12,810 bases of DNA from Clostridiales bacterium (GCA_012512355.1 JAAZEI010000062.1:1-12810); one strand, 5' to 3'. Counted from the first letter of the stretch, positions 1-6,986 are shown. Notes: generated by a model from the sequence alone, not told the origin. Translations and numbers: made by a program.

Positions 1-54
1 CTGCAGAGCTTTTTTTTGCGCTATTACTTTTTGCAGGAGATCACGGTTTATCAT
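1..54 (-). CDS. N-terminus of a probable DnaC/DnaI-like ATPase (partial, runs off the window)
   Basis: Only 18 codons are visible (MINRDLLQKVIAQKKALQ). The ATG at 54-52 has an excellent ribosome binding site, GGAGG at 68-64, nine bases upstream, and the gene overlaps the end of the DnaD-like gene by 14 bases in another frame, which marks it as the next gene of the same operon. In Firmicutes a DnaD-domain gene is very often followed directly by the helicase-loader ATPase (DnaC/DnaI-like), and a short polar helical N-terminus fits that family. The assignment rests on context: no Walker motif lies inside the window. A run of eight A residues (coding strand) falls in codons 13-15. Confidence 0.6.
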   Translation of the reverse strand, partial: MINRDLLQKVIAQKKALQ

Positions 55-1261
55 ATTTTTGCGCCTCCTTGAGCATATCGGCAACACTTCCGGATAAATC
101 CTCTTCTGAGTAGCTTCTCTGCTGATACTGCTGAGCGGACACCGTCTTGATAGGTTTTTTTGAAGCACTCGCGGAGAGCTGGGGCAATGCTTTTTCAACT
201 GCTTCTTTGTTTATCAACCCTTTATCTTTCCAGGTTTTCAACATGCTCTCAATGTCTTCAAAGCGACCCCGGCGCAAAGCAACCTCGCGCGCTGCCAGTA
301 CAATCATGTCATGGGCTGCAAATGTCAATAGCGCTTCGTAAGCTTTGAGAATGGTGGTAGCGTTTGTGCGCAAGCCAAGAGCGTTTAGAACCTCCCTGGC
401 GCCTGTCAGAGATTCGCTGTCTTTTGATATATGCGCCTTTACCTGTTTTGCATCAGCACCGCTGCCTCTTCGCTTCAGACCTTCTAAAACCGCGTTGAGG
501 TAACCAAAAGATGGCGTAGATGCCTTTACAGTTTCTGCGCAGGCGGCAAGGATACCATCCTGCGTAAACAGCCATTCCTCTGTCCATCTACGATATAGCT
601 TCAGTTCATCCTCTGTCGGAAGCCTTCTAAAATTGAAGCGGCGCAGCACAGCGCGCGTACCATCGTGTACCTGTCTTGAATGGTTAAGGAAATCTTCCGT
701 TTCTTCAAGGGTAGACACACCTGCTTCTTTCATCTGCACAGCGAGGGATTCGGCAGCTTTGAACGAAAAGTTTTTACCGCGCGTATCCTTTAAATAGTTA
801 AGCAGCATGATAACAGCATCTTGTGCAAGCCCAATTTCACTCACCCATTCATAGGCGGAGGATATATCAGATGGCCTGACCTTACGCTCATCACCAAAAA
901 GTGCATAAACAGCTTCGGCGAACGAGATATAATCCAGGTCGCCGCCTTGCAAATCCTGTCCCGTCAACAAACGCTGACCAAGGTGATACAGACGATAACT
1001 GGGAGGGTTATCGCTAAAGCGTTCAATTAGACGGCGCCGTTCCCAAAAGCGCAGTGATGCTTCGACAGCGGCAGCTGTCAAGCCAAGTTCAGTCGCCAAT
1101 TCTTCAATGCCAAAGTTTTTATCGTTTTGCTGACAATGATACAGCAGCGTGAGATATACCCTGACATGGTCTCCCTTTGCGCTTGGTAAATATTCCGTGA
1201 TAAAAAGATTTTCTATCACCGTTACCCCAAACGTCCTCGATTGGTGATCCAGTTCAAACAT
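41..1261 (-). CDS. DnaD-domain primosome / replication initiation protein
   Basis: Likely a cytoplasmic DNA-remodelling protein that helps load the replicative helicase at the origin or at stalled forks. At 406 residues it is longer than B. subtilis DnaD (about 230). Residues about 15-95 read as an N-terminal winged-helix domain (ATELGLTAAAVEASLRFWERRRLIE, a helix-turn-helix followed by a wing). The rest looks like repeated DnaB_2/DnaD C-terminal helical domains: about 112-180, about 205-265 (ending PSFGYLNAVLEGLKRRG) and about 290-350 (ending FEDIESMLKTWKDKGL). The third keeps the tryptophan typical of the family's YxxxIxxxW-like motif; the second has leucine there. The tail QQRSYSEEDL matches the QRxYxxE-type tail common in these proteins. 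Its ATG overlaps the end of the upstream VTT gene by 8 bases, and its own Shine-Dalgarno is weak (AAGGA far upstream), so translation is probably coupled. Family assignment is firm; the exact domain count is inferred. Confidence 0.87.
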   Translation of the reverse strand: MFELDHQSRTFGVTVIENLFITEYLPSAKGDHVRVYLTLLYHCQQNDKNFGIEELATELGLTAAAVEASLRFWERRRLIERFSDNPPSYRLYHLGQRLLTGQDLQGGDLDYISFAEAVYALFGDERKVRPSDISSAYEWVSEIGLAQDAVIMLLNYLKDTRGKNFSFKAAESLAVQMKEAGVSTLEETEDFLNHSRQVHDGTRAVLRRFNFRRLPTEDELKLYRRWTEEWLFTQDGILAACAETVKASTPSFGYLNAVLEGLKRRGSGADAKQVKAHISKDSESLTGAREVLNALGLRTNATTILKAYEALLTFAAHDMIVLAAREVALRRGRFEDIESMLKTWKDKGLINKEAVEKALPQLSASASKKPIKTVSAQQYQQRSYSEEDLSGSVADMLKEAQKYDKP

Positions 1262-2030
1262 CTTTTTCGTTATTTTCCTTATTGTCTGTCAGTCTGTCAT
1301 GCTCCTGCTTTTTCTTGTCTCTTTTAATGAGATAGCGATAGACCAGAAAGATTACGGCGCTTAAAACCATCGTCAATGTCATCACAACAACCGCTGCTTT
1401 GTATCGCTGTTTTCCAACCATACTGCCCCCCATCGTCGAGCTGATAATAGATGGAATGCGAGCGACGGAGCTTAAAAATAAAAAACGGGGCAGGGTGATG
1501 GTGGTGATGCCGATAAAGTAAGTAATCAAATCTTTGGGTGTGCCGGGGATCAAAAAAAGCACGAAAACAACAGTATCAAGTTTGCTTTTGTCAGCTAATA
1601 ATTTTTGACTTAATTCTTCTATTTTTGCATCATCCACGAATAAGTGAACCATGCGCATACCATATTTGCGTGTTAACAGGATGATCACTATGCTGCCAAT
1701 ACCGATACCAATCAGACACAGCGCCAGGCCGCCCCATGCACCAAAGGCATATCCAGCAGCAAATTCAATGGGCTCACCGGGGATTATAGCAACAATCACC
1801 TGCAGTGCAACGATACCCACCATAATCCAGTATTTCCAGAAACCCTGCGCGTCAATCCATAAACGAAAGTTCTCTTTGTTTTTGAGCGCAGCCAGCAAAG
1901 GTCTTCCAATAATAAACCCCAAACCAAACAATACCAATACAGCAGCAATAGCAGAAAGTATAGCAATGAGTTTTCGGTGTTTGGCCCGCTGTTGATTTTC
2001 AATCTTTTTCGGGGCGTTATGCTGACTCAC
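1254..2030 (-). CDS. TVP38/TMEM64 (VTT/DedA-like) membrane protein
   Basis: Integral membrane protein of 258 residues, usual for the family. Segments that look membrane-spanning or re-entrant are about 20-42, 67-85, 88-120, 152-175, 181-200 and 211-234. VTT hallmarks are visible: the re-entrant IIPGEPIEFAAGYAFGAWGG (82-101), a second re-entrant FLIPGTPKDLITYFIG (159-174), and ARIPSIISSTMGG (190-202). The N-terminus before the first helix and the tail after 236 are charged, the tail strongly so (KRDKKKQEHD). Eukaryotic and bacterial VTT proteins include lipid scramblases and undecaprenyl-phosphate or phosphatidylethanolamine flippases; the substrate here cannot be read from sequence. The start is GTG at 2030-2028, with AGGAGG only four bases upstream and no nearby ATG. 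It is the first gene of the set that continues into the DnaD-like and loader genes. Confidence 0.87.
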   Translation of the reverse strand: MSQHNAPKKIENQQRAKHRKLIAILSAIAAVLVLFGLGFIIGRPLLAALKNKENFRLWIDAQGFWKYWIMVGIVALQVIVAIIPGEPIEFAAGYAFGAWGGLALCLIGIGIGSIVIILLTRKYGMRMVHLFVDDAKIEELSQKLLADKSKLDTVVFVLFLIPGTPKDLITYFIGITTITLPRFLFLSSVARIPSIISSTMGGSMVGKQRYKAAVVVMTLTMVLSAVIFLVYRYLIKRDKKKQEHDRLTDNKENNEKDV

Positions 2031-2034
2031 TAAA

Positions 2035-2040
2035 CCTCCT
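2035..2040 (-). promoter_or_regulatory. Ribosome binding site fixing a GTG start
   Basis: A perfect AGGAGG on the minus strand lies four bases before GTG at 2030-2028. The spacing is tighter than the usual 5-9 bases, but no other in-frame start exists before codon 70, well inside the protein, so this site decides the start of the VTT membrane protein. Confidence 0.65.
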
Positions 2041-2171
2041 GAATACGCGCTGGTGATATGTTTTCAATCATTTTTGTTGTGACGCGCTTTGTTCTTGGTC
2101 GTTAGTGCAGCGGCACAGGTCTGGACCACGCTTCTTTGTGCTGACTTAGAAGAACCAAAAACTTCTTAGCG

Positions 2172-2196
2172 CATCGGCGTCTTAACTCATTGGCGT
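2172..2196. repeat. Two 9-base direct repeats, 16 bases apart
   Basis: CATCGGCGT (2172-2180) and CATTGGCGT (2188-2196) match at 8 of 9 positions with a 16-base period. They lie upstream of the VTT-DnaD operon. They could be a pair of protein-binding sites, but two copies of a 9-mer may also be chance. Confidence 0.3.
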
Positions 2197-2203
2197 AGTT
2201 TTT

Positions 2204-2226
2204 AAAAAACAATTTCAGATTATTGT
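2204..2226 (-). terminator. Possible weak intrinsic terminator of the dnaE-antisigma-sigma operon
   Basis: On the minus strand ACAAT (2226-2222) and ATTGT (2213-2209) form a five-pair stem with an eight-base loop, running straight into six T residues (2209-2204). The stem is short and AT-rich, so termination would be partial at best; it directly follows the GC-rich stem at 2226-2270. Read-through into the VTT-DnaD operon is possible. Confidence 0.35.
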
Positions 2227-2270
2227 GCGGCCTCTGATAGAAGCGACCGCCCCCATGAAGAGCAGCCGCA
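2226..2270 (-). other. GC-rich stem-loop downstream of the sigma gene
   Basis: On the minus strand TGCGGC (2270-2265), a two-base bulge and CTCT (2262-2259) pair with AGAG (2235-2232) and GCCGCA (2231-2226), giving a ten-pair stem with one bulge around a 23-base loop. It starts 34 bases after the sigma stop codon. It abuts the weaker hairpin with a U-tract, so it may protect the transcript 3' end or form part of a larger structured RNA. Confidence 0.5.
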
Positions 2271-2303
2271 GACTGTAAAACACTTCCCTAAACCCGGAAT
2301 GTA

Positions 2304-3032
2304 TTATACGGAGGTCATCTCTTGCTTGAGCGAAGTCAAAATTCGTCTTTCCATTCGGGATACCTGCATCTGTGTCATGTTGAGCTTTTGAGCAGTTGCT
2401 TGCTGCGATAAACGCTCGCCGTAGCGGTAAGCCAGAAGTTTCTTTTCAGTATTGCTCAGGTGTTTCATGGCGCTTTTCAGATCTTCGCGTGCTTCAAAGG
2501 AATCATAGCCGATTTCTTCGCCGCCCAGCTTATCAAATAACATCAAACCATTTTCATCAGGCGCGTCAAATGAGGCAAATTGCGATTTTTCGCGCATCGA
2601 CTGCACATCCAACACCTGCTGTATTTCCCAGCCCAAAGCATCGGCCAGTTCGAATACCAAAGGTTCGCGATTGAGTTCTTGGGTGAGCTTCTCAGCCATC
2701 CTATCCATCTGAATGCCTCTTTCGCGAAGGCCTCGCGGTGAGCGAACCAGCTGTGCCTTATCACGGATGTGGTTGCGGATAGTTCCTATCATGGTGGGGG
2801 TAACATAGGTCGTAAACCGTAAGCCGCGCTGCGGGTCAAAACCTTTAAGCGCAGATATTAATGCAACTGCCGCTACCTGGCGCAAATCTTCTATTTCGAT
2901 TCCTCTGCCTGAAAAACGAGCAGCAATTGCATGGCATAAGGGAAGTGCGGCCACAGTCGCTGCTTCCATGGTTTCCTCAGTAGGGTTGAGAGCATATGCC
3001 ATTGCAGTATCGTGGATCAGGTCTGCATTCAT
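2304..3032 (-). CDS. RNA polymerase sigma factor, SigB/SigF/SigG class
   Basis: Group 3 sigma-70 family factor of 242 residues that would direct RNA polymerase to a special promoter set. Region 2 spans about 30-100, with EDLRQVAAVALISALKGFDP (48-67), FTTYVTPTMIGTIRNHIRDK (73-92) and the SigB/F-class LVRSPRGLRERG (95-106). Region 3 is about 105-165 (LTQELNREPLVFELADALGW). Region 4 is about 183-236 with the helix-turn-helix LSQQATAQKLNMTQMQVSRMERRIL. Region 1.1 is absent, as usual for this class. The class signature GEI(K/R)R is here GTIRN. The gene follows the anti-sigma-like gene by three bases; its Shine-Dalgarno (AGGA, 12 bases before ATG) is weak, implying translational coupling. Unlike sporulation sigF or stress sigB operons, it sits behind dnaE with no anti-anti-sigma gene. 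Whether it is a sporulation or stress factor cannot be decided. Confidence 0.9.
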   Translation of the reverse strand: MNADLIHDTAMAYALNPTEETMEAATVAALPLCHAIAARFSGRGIEIEDLRQVAAVALISALKGFDPQRGLRFTTYVTPTMIGTIRNHIRDKAQLVRSPRGLRERGIQMDRMAEKLTQELNREPLVFELADALGWEIQQVLDVQSMREKSQFASFDAPDENGLMLFDKLGGEEIGYDSFEAREDLKSAMKHLSNTEKKLLAYRYGERLSQQATAQKLNMTQMQVSRMERRILTSLKQEMTSV

Positions 3033-3035
3033 AGT

Positions 3036-3416
3036 TTATTCTTTTCCTGCGGGCAGCTTCATATGGACGCTGTAAATGCCGCAGGAATCTCCCTCCAGGC
3101 GAACGTTTGTAACAAAACTGCCGATGATTAGATGCGCGACTTCAGCATCTACAGGAACGCAATGCTGTGTCGAAAAAGCACGTTCAACACTCAGGTGGAC
3201 GGAAAGAACCTCTTCTTCTATCTCACACACAAGCTCTATGTGCTGGATGAGATGTGATTGGTGGGTTAACAGATTGAAAGCTTCGTCAGCGGCGCTGCGC
3301 AGGTCATCTATCATATCCACTGACATCTTGGCGAGTACACCCACTCCGTTGAGAGCGGAGCGTAAAACCAGTTGCCATTCCGGCTTTGCAGGTATTGAGA
3401 GGGTCATCTTATTCAT
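3036..3416 (-). CDS. Anti-sigma-factor-like protein, degenerate RsbW/SpoIIAB fold
   Basis: A 126-residue protein immediately before a SigB/F-class sigma gene; SpoIIAB is about 146 and RsbW about 160 residues. The layout fits the GHKL/HATPase anti-sigma family: an N-terminal beta strand (MTLSIPAKPEW), a helical part with an N-box-like stretch MIDDLRSAADEAFNLLTHQ (35-53), then beta strands (IQHIELVCEIEEEVLSVHLSVE). The general-base Glu (E45) and a His (H52) are present, but the Mg-binding Asn is at +3 (N48), not the usual +4. No DxGxG motif or GLGL ATP-lid is visible; the corresponding region reads AHLIIGSFVTNVRLEGD. Inference: it probably still binds the sigma factor but may not be a working kinase. 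The start overlaps the dnaE stop as ATGA, with AAGGTGG (3433-3427) ten bases upstream. The fold is inferred from layout and context. Confidence 0.72.
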   Translation of the reverse strand: MNKMTLSIPAKPEWQLVLRSALNGVGVLAKMSVDMIDDLRSAADEAFNLLTHQSHLIQHIELVCEIEEEVLSVHLSVERAFSTQHCVPVDAEVAHLIIGSFVTNVRLEGDSCGIYSVHMKLPAGKE

Positions 3417-6400
3417 CTACTTATAACCACCTTTATATTTTCAACCGACAGACAAACCTTCAGTTTGTCTTTTGCTTTCTCTGCATCTTCACACCACCAG
3501 TCTTCGGGGGCAAGTAGTGTGATGTTTTCCTGGGGTAAATGAAGGTAGACCGGGATGCTGCCCTGCATAGGCTTCAATATACCCTCACAATCCTTCATTT
3601 GGCTCCTTAGCAGCTTCAAGTATAACTTGACCGGGGCTTTCTTTGCAAGTACAGTCGGCTTTTTTATTATTTCTTTTCTAAAATGAATTTCTTGAAGGGG
3701 TTGTATGCTGTCAATGAGTACTTTCGGCTCTTCATCTTCACGGATGCTGAGTTTTCCCTGAGCTAAGATAGCCATATCGACGTGCAGGTCATGCCCAAAC
3801 CTCTCCCAAACCTTGGGGAAGAGGATGCATTCGATTTGCCCCGTTAAATCTTCCAGGGTTAAAAAGCCCATCATGCTGCCTTTTTTGGTAGATTTAGCCT
3901 GAATCGCTGTGATCATGCCACCCATCCTCACGGGTTGGCTGTCTTCGGGCAGCCCCCCATCATCGTTTTGCGTGATTTCTGCGACATAGGCTGTATTGTG
4001 CGGCAATGTTTCAAGAACTTGAGAAAATTCATCCAGGGGATGACCCGAGATATAAACGCCGGTTAATTCTTTTTCGTATTGCAGCATGATTTTTCTGGGG
4101 TAATCCTTCATCTGGGGGTAGGTTGAACGTTCATTTTCTCTCATGGTGTCACTGGTTTCAAACAGGGAGACCTGCCCTTTAATGTTGCTGCGTTTAATAT
4201 GACTGCCAGAATCCATGACATCTTCATAGACGGCCATGCACTGGACGCGGTTGGCGCCCAGATTATCAAAACATCCGGCTTTAATGAGGCTTTCTACCGC
4301 ACGTTTATTGACCTGGTCGGTTTTGATGCGCCGGCAAAAATCAAAGATGTCTTGGTATAAGCCTCTCTGCTCGCGCTCTGCAATGATACTTATAACAGCT
4401 TTTTCACCGATGGATTTAATGGCAGATAAACCGAAAAGAATACTCTTTTTTCCGGATTCATCAGGTGAAACTGTAAAAGCTGCCATGGATTTATTGATAT
4501 GCGGAGGTAAAACATTGATTTTTGATTTACGGCAATAGTGGATGTAATTTGCCACGGCGGTGGATGTGCCCAAAAAAGAATTCATCATTGCTGCCATAAA
4601 CTCGGCAGTATAATGGACCTTTAACCAGGCTGTCTGCACAGCATTAACGGCATATGCTGCTGCATGTGATTTGTTAAATGCATAACTTGCAAAGGTAGCC
4701 ATTTCATCAAAGATGCTGCTGGCCGCCTCTGGGCTCACACCTTTTGCTACAGCACCCGGCACATTGTGATTTTGCGAGCCCCAAATAAATATTTGCCGCT
4801 CTTTTTGCATTACATCATGCTCTTTCTTTGACATGGCGCGGCGCACGAGATCACTGCGTCCATAGCTGTAACCAGCCAGATCCCTTACGATTTGCATGAC
4901 CTGTTCCTGGTAGACAATACAGCCGTAGGTTACATCAAGGATGGGCGCCAGGAGCTGCGTAGAATAGACAATGCTCTGCGGATTATGCTTGCCTTCTATG
5001 TACCTGGGAATTGAGTCCATGGGCCCCGGGCGATACAGGGAGATGGCAGCGATAATGTCTTCAAAGTTCTCGGGTTTCATATTGGACAGAAAGGAGCGCA
5101 TGCCGCTGCTTTCAAGTTGAAACACGCCATCGGTGTCACCGCTTGATATCATTTGGTACACTAAAGGATCATCCATTGGGATCTCATCAACCAAAAGAGA
5201 AATACCTTGCTTCTTTAACAGTTCCAGGGTGTGCTGGATGACTGTCAGGGTTCGCAGACCCAGGAAATCCATTTTCAATAAACCGAGTTTTTCAATTACA
5301 CCCATGGCATACTGTGTGGTGATAATCTCGTCATTTTTTTGAAGAGGAACGTATTCAGTGACAGGTTGATGAGTAATCAAAACCCCCGCGGCATGCGTGC
5401 CCGCATGTCTGGGCATGCCCTCTAGCAGCAGCGCTGTGTCTATCAGACGCTTGGTTTGGGGGTCGGCGCGATAATCTGACTGCAGGTCAGCGTTAATGTT
5501 AAGCGCGCGTTCCAGGGTGATTTCCAGTTCGCGGGGTATCATTTTGGCAATTCGGTCTGTCTGGGCGTAGCTGTACCCTAACACGCGGCCTACGTCACGT
5601 ATGACGCCCCTGGCAGCCATTGTGCCAAAGGTGATGATCTGTGCCACATGGTCACTGCCATATTTTCTGGCGACATAGTCAATGACTTCCTGCCGACGCT
5701 CATAGCAAAAGTCAACATCAATATCTGGCATTGAAATGCGTTCAGGGTTTAAGAACCGTTCAAACAATAAAGTATATTTAATAGGATCAACCTGTGTAAT
5801 ATTAAGGCAATAAGAGACAATGCTCGACACGCCGCTGCCGCGCCCGGGCCCTACGATAATCCCATTGTCCTTTGCATACTTGATAAAATCCCAAACAATG
5901 AGAAAATAGTCTACATACCCCATGCGGATGATGGTGTCCATTTCAAACTCAAGCCGTTTCCTCGCCTGAGTGTTCTCCTGCGGATAGCGCTTGCTAAAGC
6001 CTTCTGGCAGGAGCCGGCGAAAAAGGTCCTGAGAATCCTCGCCCTGGGTTGGATAAAAAGGCAAATGTGTGCTATGAAAATCGAAGCTGACCTGACAGCG
6101 CTGTGCGATTTCTTCCGTCCTGCTGATGGCCTCCCCCAGGTCGGGAAAGAGTGCGCGCATCTGTGATTCACTTTTAAAGAAAAGCTCCTCGGTTTCCATT
6201 TTCATTCTGTTTTGATCCTGGAGCACCTTTCCCGTTTGAATGCACATCAAAACTTCCTGGGCGGCTGCATCTTCTTTGGCAAGATAGTGACAGTCATTTG
6301 TTACAACAAGTGGGATGGACAGGTCGCGGGATAATTGAACCAGCTTAGGCAGCACCAATTTTTCATCGCGGATACCATGATCCATTACTTCAATGAAATA

Positions 6401-6901
6401 ATTGCCAGCGCCCATGATTTCTTGCATGAGCAGAGCATGCTGTTTGGCATCTTCATAGCGGCCTTCCAGCAGCAGGCTGGGCAGTTCACCCGACAGGCAG
6501 GCAGAAAGAGCAATCAGCCCCTCCTGATGCTGCCGGAGCAGGTGATAGTCTATACGAGGCTTATAATAAAACCCTTCTGTAAAGCCAGCGCTGACCAGTT
6601 TCATTAAATTTTGATAGCCAGTCTGGTTTTCACAAAGCAAGATGAGATGATTGTATTCACGTGAGAAGACAGTTTTTTCTTTTATATCGGGACATATATA
6701 TACCTCGCAGCCAATCACAGGATGAATACCGCTGTTTTTGCAGGCTTGATAAAAATCAACCGCGCCGTACATCACGCCATGGTCGGTGATAGCACAGGAT
6801 GTCATACCAAGTGCCTTAACTTGTTTGACCAGGTCCTTGATGCGGCATGCGCCGTCAAGCAATGAATATTCACTGTGTACATGCAGGTGTGCAAATGCCA
6901 T
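3413..6901 (-). CDS. dnaE: DNA polymerase III alpha subunit (DnaE, PHP type)
   Basis: Replicative C-family DNA polymerase, 1162 residues, full length. The PHP domain at 1-210 keeps its metal-site motifs: HLHVHSEYS (H7, H9), ITDHG (38-42), GCEVY (E66), CLSGE (135-139) and TNDCHY (201-206). The palm has GPGRGSG (351-357), PDIDVDF (392-398; catalytic Asp 393 and 395) and KMDFLGLR (third Asp 545). Further conserved stretches are MPRHAGTHAAGV, YRPGPMDSIPRYI and AFNKSHAAAYA. A helix-hairpin-helix region lies at about 820-875, a clamp-binding motif QVSLF at 910-914, and an OB fold at about 990-1065. There is no separate DEDD exonuclease insert, so this is DnaE and not PolC. The start has AAGGAGG (6913-6907) five bases upstream and a promoter just behind it. 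It is the first gene of an operon with the anti-sigma and sigma genes. Confidence 0.97.
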   Translation of the reverse strand: MAFAHLHVHSEYSLLDGACRIKDLVKQVKALGMTSCAITDHGVMYGAVDFYQACKNSGIHPVIGCEVYICPDIKEKTVFSREYNHLILLCENQTGYQNLMKLVSAGFTEGFYYKPRIDYHLLRQHQEGLIALSACLSGELPSLLLEGRYEDAKQHALLMQEIMGAGNYFIEVMDHGIRDEKLVLPKLVQLSRDLSIPLVVTNDCHYLAKEDAAAQEVLMCIQTGKVLQDQNRMKMETEELFFKSESQMRALFPDLGEAISRTEEIAQRCQVSFDFHSTHLPFYPTQGEDSQDLFRRLLPEGFSKRYPQENTQARKRLEFEMDTIIRMGYVDYFLIVWDFIKYAKDNGIIVGPGRGSGVSSIVSYCLNITQVDPIKYTLLFERFLNPERISMPDIDVDFCYERRQEVIDYVARKYGSDHVAQIITFGTMAARGVIRDVGRVLGYSYAQTDRIAKMIPRELEITLERALNINADLQSDYRADPQTKRLIDTALLLEGMPRHAGTHAAGVLITHQPVTEYVPLQKNDEIITTQYAMGVIEKLGLLKMDFLGLRTLTVIQHTLELLKKQGISLLVDEIPMDDPLVYQMISSGDTDGVFQLESSGMRSFLSNMKPENFEDIIAAISLYRPGPMDSIPRYIEGKHNPQSIVYSTQLLAPILDVTYGCIVYQEQVMQIVRDLAGYSYGRSDLVRRAMSKKEHDVMQKERQIFIWGSQNHNVPGAVAKGVSPEAASSIFDEMATFASYAFNKSHAAAYAVNAVQTAWLKVHYTAEFMAAMMNSFLGTSTAVANYIHYCRKSKINVLPPHINKSMAAFTVSPDESGKKSILFGLSAIKSIGEKAVISIIAEREQRGLYQDIFDFCRRIKTDQVNKRAVESLIKAGCFDNLGANRVQCMAVYEDVMDSGSHIKRSNIKGQVSLFETSDTMRENERSTYPQMKDYPRKIMLQYEKELTGVYISGHPLDEFSQVLETLPHNTAYVAEITQNDDGGLPEDSQPVRMGGMITAIQAKSTKKGSMMGFLTLEDLTGQIECILFPKVWERFGHDLHVDMAILAQGKLSIREDEEPKVLIDSIQPLQEIHFRKEIIKKPTVLAKKAPVKLYLKLLRSQMKDCEGILKPMQGSIPVYLHLPQENITLLAPEDWWCEDAEKAKDKLKVCLSVENIKVVISR

Positions 6902-6924
6902 GTCGTCCTCCTTGGGTATGACCT

Positions 6925-6953
6925 ATTATATCCCATGTGTGAAGAAGCTACAA
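6925..6953 (-). promoter_or_regulatory. Sigma-A-like promoter of the dnaE operon
   Basis: On the minus strand a perfect TATAAT (6930-6925) lies 17 bases after a weak -35, TTGTAG (6953-6948). The expected start is near 6918, giving a leader of about 17 bases that contains the AAGGAGG ribosome binding site. The -10 is strong and the -35 matches only TTG, so an activator or another sigma factor may contribute. Confidence 0.7.
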
Positions 6954-6957
6954 ATGA

Positions 6958-6986
6958 TTGTCAGGGTTAGCGACAAAGAGTATACT
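6958..6986 (+). promoter_or_regulatory. Sigma-A promoter of mnmE
   Basis: TTGTCA (6958-6963) and TATACT (6981-6986) are separated by exactly 17 bases, each one mismatch from consensus. Transcription should begin near 6993, only about 8 bases before the ATG at 7001 but about 20 before the ATG at 7013. The -35 is four bases from the divergent -35 of the dnaE promoter. Confidence 0.8.

Larger units (their letters stand above)
2031..2303. other. Gene-free 273-base stretch with stem-loops between sigma gene and VTT gene
   Basis: No open reading frame with a plausible start and ribosome binding site was found on either strand. On the minus strand the stretch contains a GC-rich stem-loop (2226-2270), a short hairpin followed by six T (2204-2226), a further hairpin AGAAG/CTTCT around 2145-2167, a GTGC-CGCT-GCAC tetraloop hairpin around 2106-2117, and a pair of direct repeats (2172-2196). 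No convincing sigma-A promoter was found for the downstream VTT-DnaD operon. It could be a terminator plus a long 5' leader, or hold an unannotated small RNA. Confidence 0.5.

Noticed and set aside
2041..2072. TTGAAA-N16-TATTCA as a promoter for the VTT-DnaD operon
   Set aside because: Transcription would begin inside or after the AGGAGG ribosome binding site, leaving no usable leader.
2031..2303. 6S RNA, RNase P RNA, SRP RNA or tmRNA
   Set aside because: None of their recognisable conserved sequences is present; only generic hairpins are seen.
3076..3426. 116-codon open frame on the plus strand across the anti-sigma gene
   Set aside because: It is antisense to a gene with good family and operon support, has composition of a shadow frame (many Ser/Arg) and no ribosome binding site was seen.
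6925..6940. GGGATA next to the dnaE -10 as a SigB-type -10 for self-regulation
   Set aside because: No GTTT-like -35 is found at the proper distance, and TATAAT explains the element.
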